Shown here piece by piece: positions 62,696-64,000 of a stretch of 64,000 bases of DNA (positions are counted from its first letter, which is position 1; each line of letters begins with the position of its first letter). The notes under the pieces are model-generated. The model saw only the letters and a program-made list of their open reading frames with translations, was not told the DNA's origin and did no database searches. The position numbers and the translations under genes were made by a program. Source of the stretch: Hymenobacter actinosclerus (GTDB lineage Bacteria > Bacteroidota > Bacteroidia > Cytophagales > Hymenobacteraceae); the NCBI RefSeq assembly GCF_900111515.1, contig NZ_FOHS01000002.1:124001-188000 (forward strand), read 5' to 3'.

Positions 62696-64000
62696 TCACT
62701 TCCCCAAGAAATCCCCGAACGACGCCTGCTCATACGCTTGCCCGAAGCGCAGCTGCTGCCGGGAAACGGCCGAATCATGCTCAATAACGCGGCGGGCCAC
62801 GTTGTCATACGTCACCGTGCCGGCAGGAGTAGCGACGCCAAAGCCGTCGGTGAAGGAGTAGAAGGCGGCGCCGCCGGGCCAGGCGGGGGGGGCGGGGGCC
62901 AGCAGGTCGCGGCTCCAGGGGAAATTGGTGGCGGGTAGGTTCAACTGGTGCAACAGCGTGGCGGCTACGTCGGTTTGGGAGCCGTAGGTGAGCACTTGGC
63001 GGCCCCGGGCGGCGGGGGCCAGCGCGCCGCCGGTGAGCAGCAGCGGGATGCGGAACTTGGCCGGGTCGTGCACGGGCGAGCTGCCGGGCTGGGGGTGGCC
63101 GTGGTCGGCTACCAGCACTACCAGCGTGTTGGCCCACCAGGGCTGCTGGCGGGCGCTTTGCAGAAACTGGCCCAGCACGTGGTCGGTGTAGTACACCGAG
63201 TTGCGGAACTGGCTGGCCTCGTTGGAGCCCGCGAACCGGGTGCGCATGGGCACATCAAAGGGCTCGTGGCTGCTCAGGGTGAAGGCCGTGACGAAGAACG
63301 GCTGGGGCTGGCCGGCCAGCTCCTGGAGCATTCTGGCAAACAGCACGTGGTCGTGGGCGCCCCATTTGGCGTTCTGGTCCTGGGCCCGGAAATCGGCCCG
63401 CTCGGTGAAGCGCTGGTAGCCGGCCGTGACGAGGTAGCTTTTCATGTTGGCGAAGGCCAGCTCGCCGCCGTGGTAGTAGGCCGTGGAGTAGCCCTGCTCC
63501 CTCAACACCCGGGCCAGGTGGGGCAGCTGCTCGGTTTTGCGCGGGTACTTGATGATGCTGGTGGCCGGCTGGTTGGGGTAGCCCGAGAGCAGCGCCACGA
63601 GGCCCTTCTGGCTCCGGTCGCCGGCCGCAAACACGTTGCGGAAAGCCACGCCGGTGCGGCTCAGGCTGTCGAGGGTGGGCGTAACGCCCGGCTCGCCGCC
63701 CAGGTGGCCCACCAGCTTGCCGGTGAAGCTCTCCAGGATGATAAACAGCACGTTGGGCTGGCGCAAGCCGGGGCGTAGCAGCCGCACCGTATCGGGGCCG
63801 GCGGTTTGGTAGAGGCTGGCGGTGAGGCGGGCGGCCGTGGTGTCGGGCAGGAACTGGTAGGGGTTGCGGGTGCTGTTCTGCAGAAACAGCGAGTTGAGCA
63901 CGTTCCAGGGCACGTTGATGGCCGCGTGGTTGGCAAACGGCACCGGCGAGAAGTATACGTCGCCCTGGTTGATGGGAATCTGCTGCAGACCCCCGCGCAG
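62696..64000 (-). CDS. LTA-synthase-like sulfatase, partial
   Basis: This is the C-terminal part (over 430 residues) of an alkaline-phosphatase-superfamily phosphotransferase. The frame runs open off the right end of the window. It shows NVLFIILESFTGKLVGHLGG, FAAGDRSQKGLVALLSGYP (nucleophile region), YYHGGELAFANMKSY, WGAHDHVLFARML, TLSSHEPFDVP and LVVLVADHGHPQPG metal-binding blocks. The N-terminal membrane helices lie outside the window. It probably adds glycerol-phosphate or phosphoethanolamine-like groups to envelope glycans or lipids. The nucleophile is Ser in GDRSQKG where Thr is typical of LTA synthases. Confidence 0.88.
   Translation of the reverse strand: MRGGLQQIPINQGDVYFSPVPFANHAAINVPWNVLNSLFLQNSTRNPYQFLPDTTAARLTASLYQTAGPDTVRLLRPGLRQPNVLFIILESFTGKLVGHLGGEPGVTPTLDSLSRTGVAFRNVFAAGDRSQKGLVALLSGYPNQPATSIIKYPRKTEQLPHLARVLREQGYSTAYYHGGELAFANMKSYLVTAGYQRFTERADFRAQDQNAKWGAHDHVLFARMLQELAGQPQPFFVTAFTLSSHEPFDVPMRTRFAGSNEASQFRNSVYYTDHVLGQFLQSARQQPWWANTLVVLVADHGHPQPGSSPVHDPAKFRIPLLLTGGALAPAARGRQVLTYGSQTDVAATLLHQLNLPATNFPWSRDLLAPAPPAWPGGAAFYSFTDGFGVATPAGTVTYDNVARRVIEHDSAVSRQQLRFGQAYEQASFGDFLGK

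Overview
The window looks like chromosome from a high-GC member of the Bacteroidota, most likely Hymenobacteraceae (Hymenobacter-like). This is inferred from several traits: GC-rich codon use, start sites usually without a clear Shine-Dalgarno sequence, TAnnTTTG promoter elements (with TTG/TTTG about 20 nt upstream at the best ones), Bacteroidota-type families (PF14121-like porin, LptE, DUF4159, SusC-type domains, LTA-synthase-like sulfatase) and genes packed on both strands. No rRNA, CRISPR array, phage or intact insertion sequence was seen.

Layout. 0.4-7.6 kb: a small lipoprotein, a conserved hypothetical, an RhlE-type RNA helicase, a NUDIX hydrolase, an OmpA-family envelope protein and a TMEM175-like channel. 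8.0-14.3 kb: a giant alpha-2-macroglobulin-like protein that carries a SusC-type carboxypeptidase-regulatory plus TonB-plug segment just before its A2M domain. 14.5-18.8 kb: the most unusual locus. It is a tight three-gene operon (J-like/pseudokinase fusion, VWA protein, divergent adenylosuccinate-synthetase-like protein) followed, across a palindromic repeat element, by an ADP-ribosylglycohydrolase. 18.8-19.9 kb: two identical tRNA-Asp genes flanking a small membrane protein. 20-34 kb: lipid and central metabolism (AccA, MBL hydrolase, patatin, acyltransferase), an RtcB-like protein, RsmE, an SDR, an S1/P1 nuclease, PckA, a POT transporter and an aldo/keto reductase. 34.8-43 kb: GroEL/GroES, SecG, LptE, a sigma-54 activator, a broken four-helix-bundle gene and MiaB. 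43-54 kb: PabB, a TPR protein, a zinc-ribbon coiled-coil protein, Nif3, a UDG-family protein, LpxK, a porin and MiaE. 54-64 kb: a secreted protein often labelled asparagine synthetase B, a MacB-like permease, a HTH protein, an AraC regulator, an aldo/keto reductase with an in-frame stop, MtaB, a low-GC secreted protein and a partial LTA-synthase-like sulfatase cut by the window end.

The candidate new system is the 14.5-18.8 kb locus. Its parts (degenerate kinase fold with an HPD motif, a MIDAS-type VWA scaffold, a PurA-like nucleotide enzyme with a rebuilt aspartate loop, and an ADP-ribose hydrolase) suggest a nucleotide- or ADP-ribose-centred stress or conflict module. This is inference; no homology search was possible. 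A second theme is the abundance of palindromic and inverted repeats between genes, some of which have become part of coding sequence (signal peptides of LptE and the TPR protein, C-terminus of PabB) or broken a gene (13-bp tandem duplication in the four-helix-bundle gene). All coordinates, frames and motifs were read by eye; function names rest on remembered family signatures.
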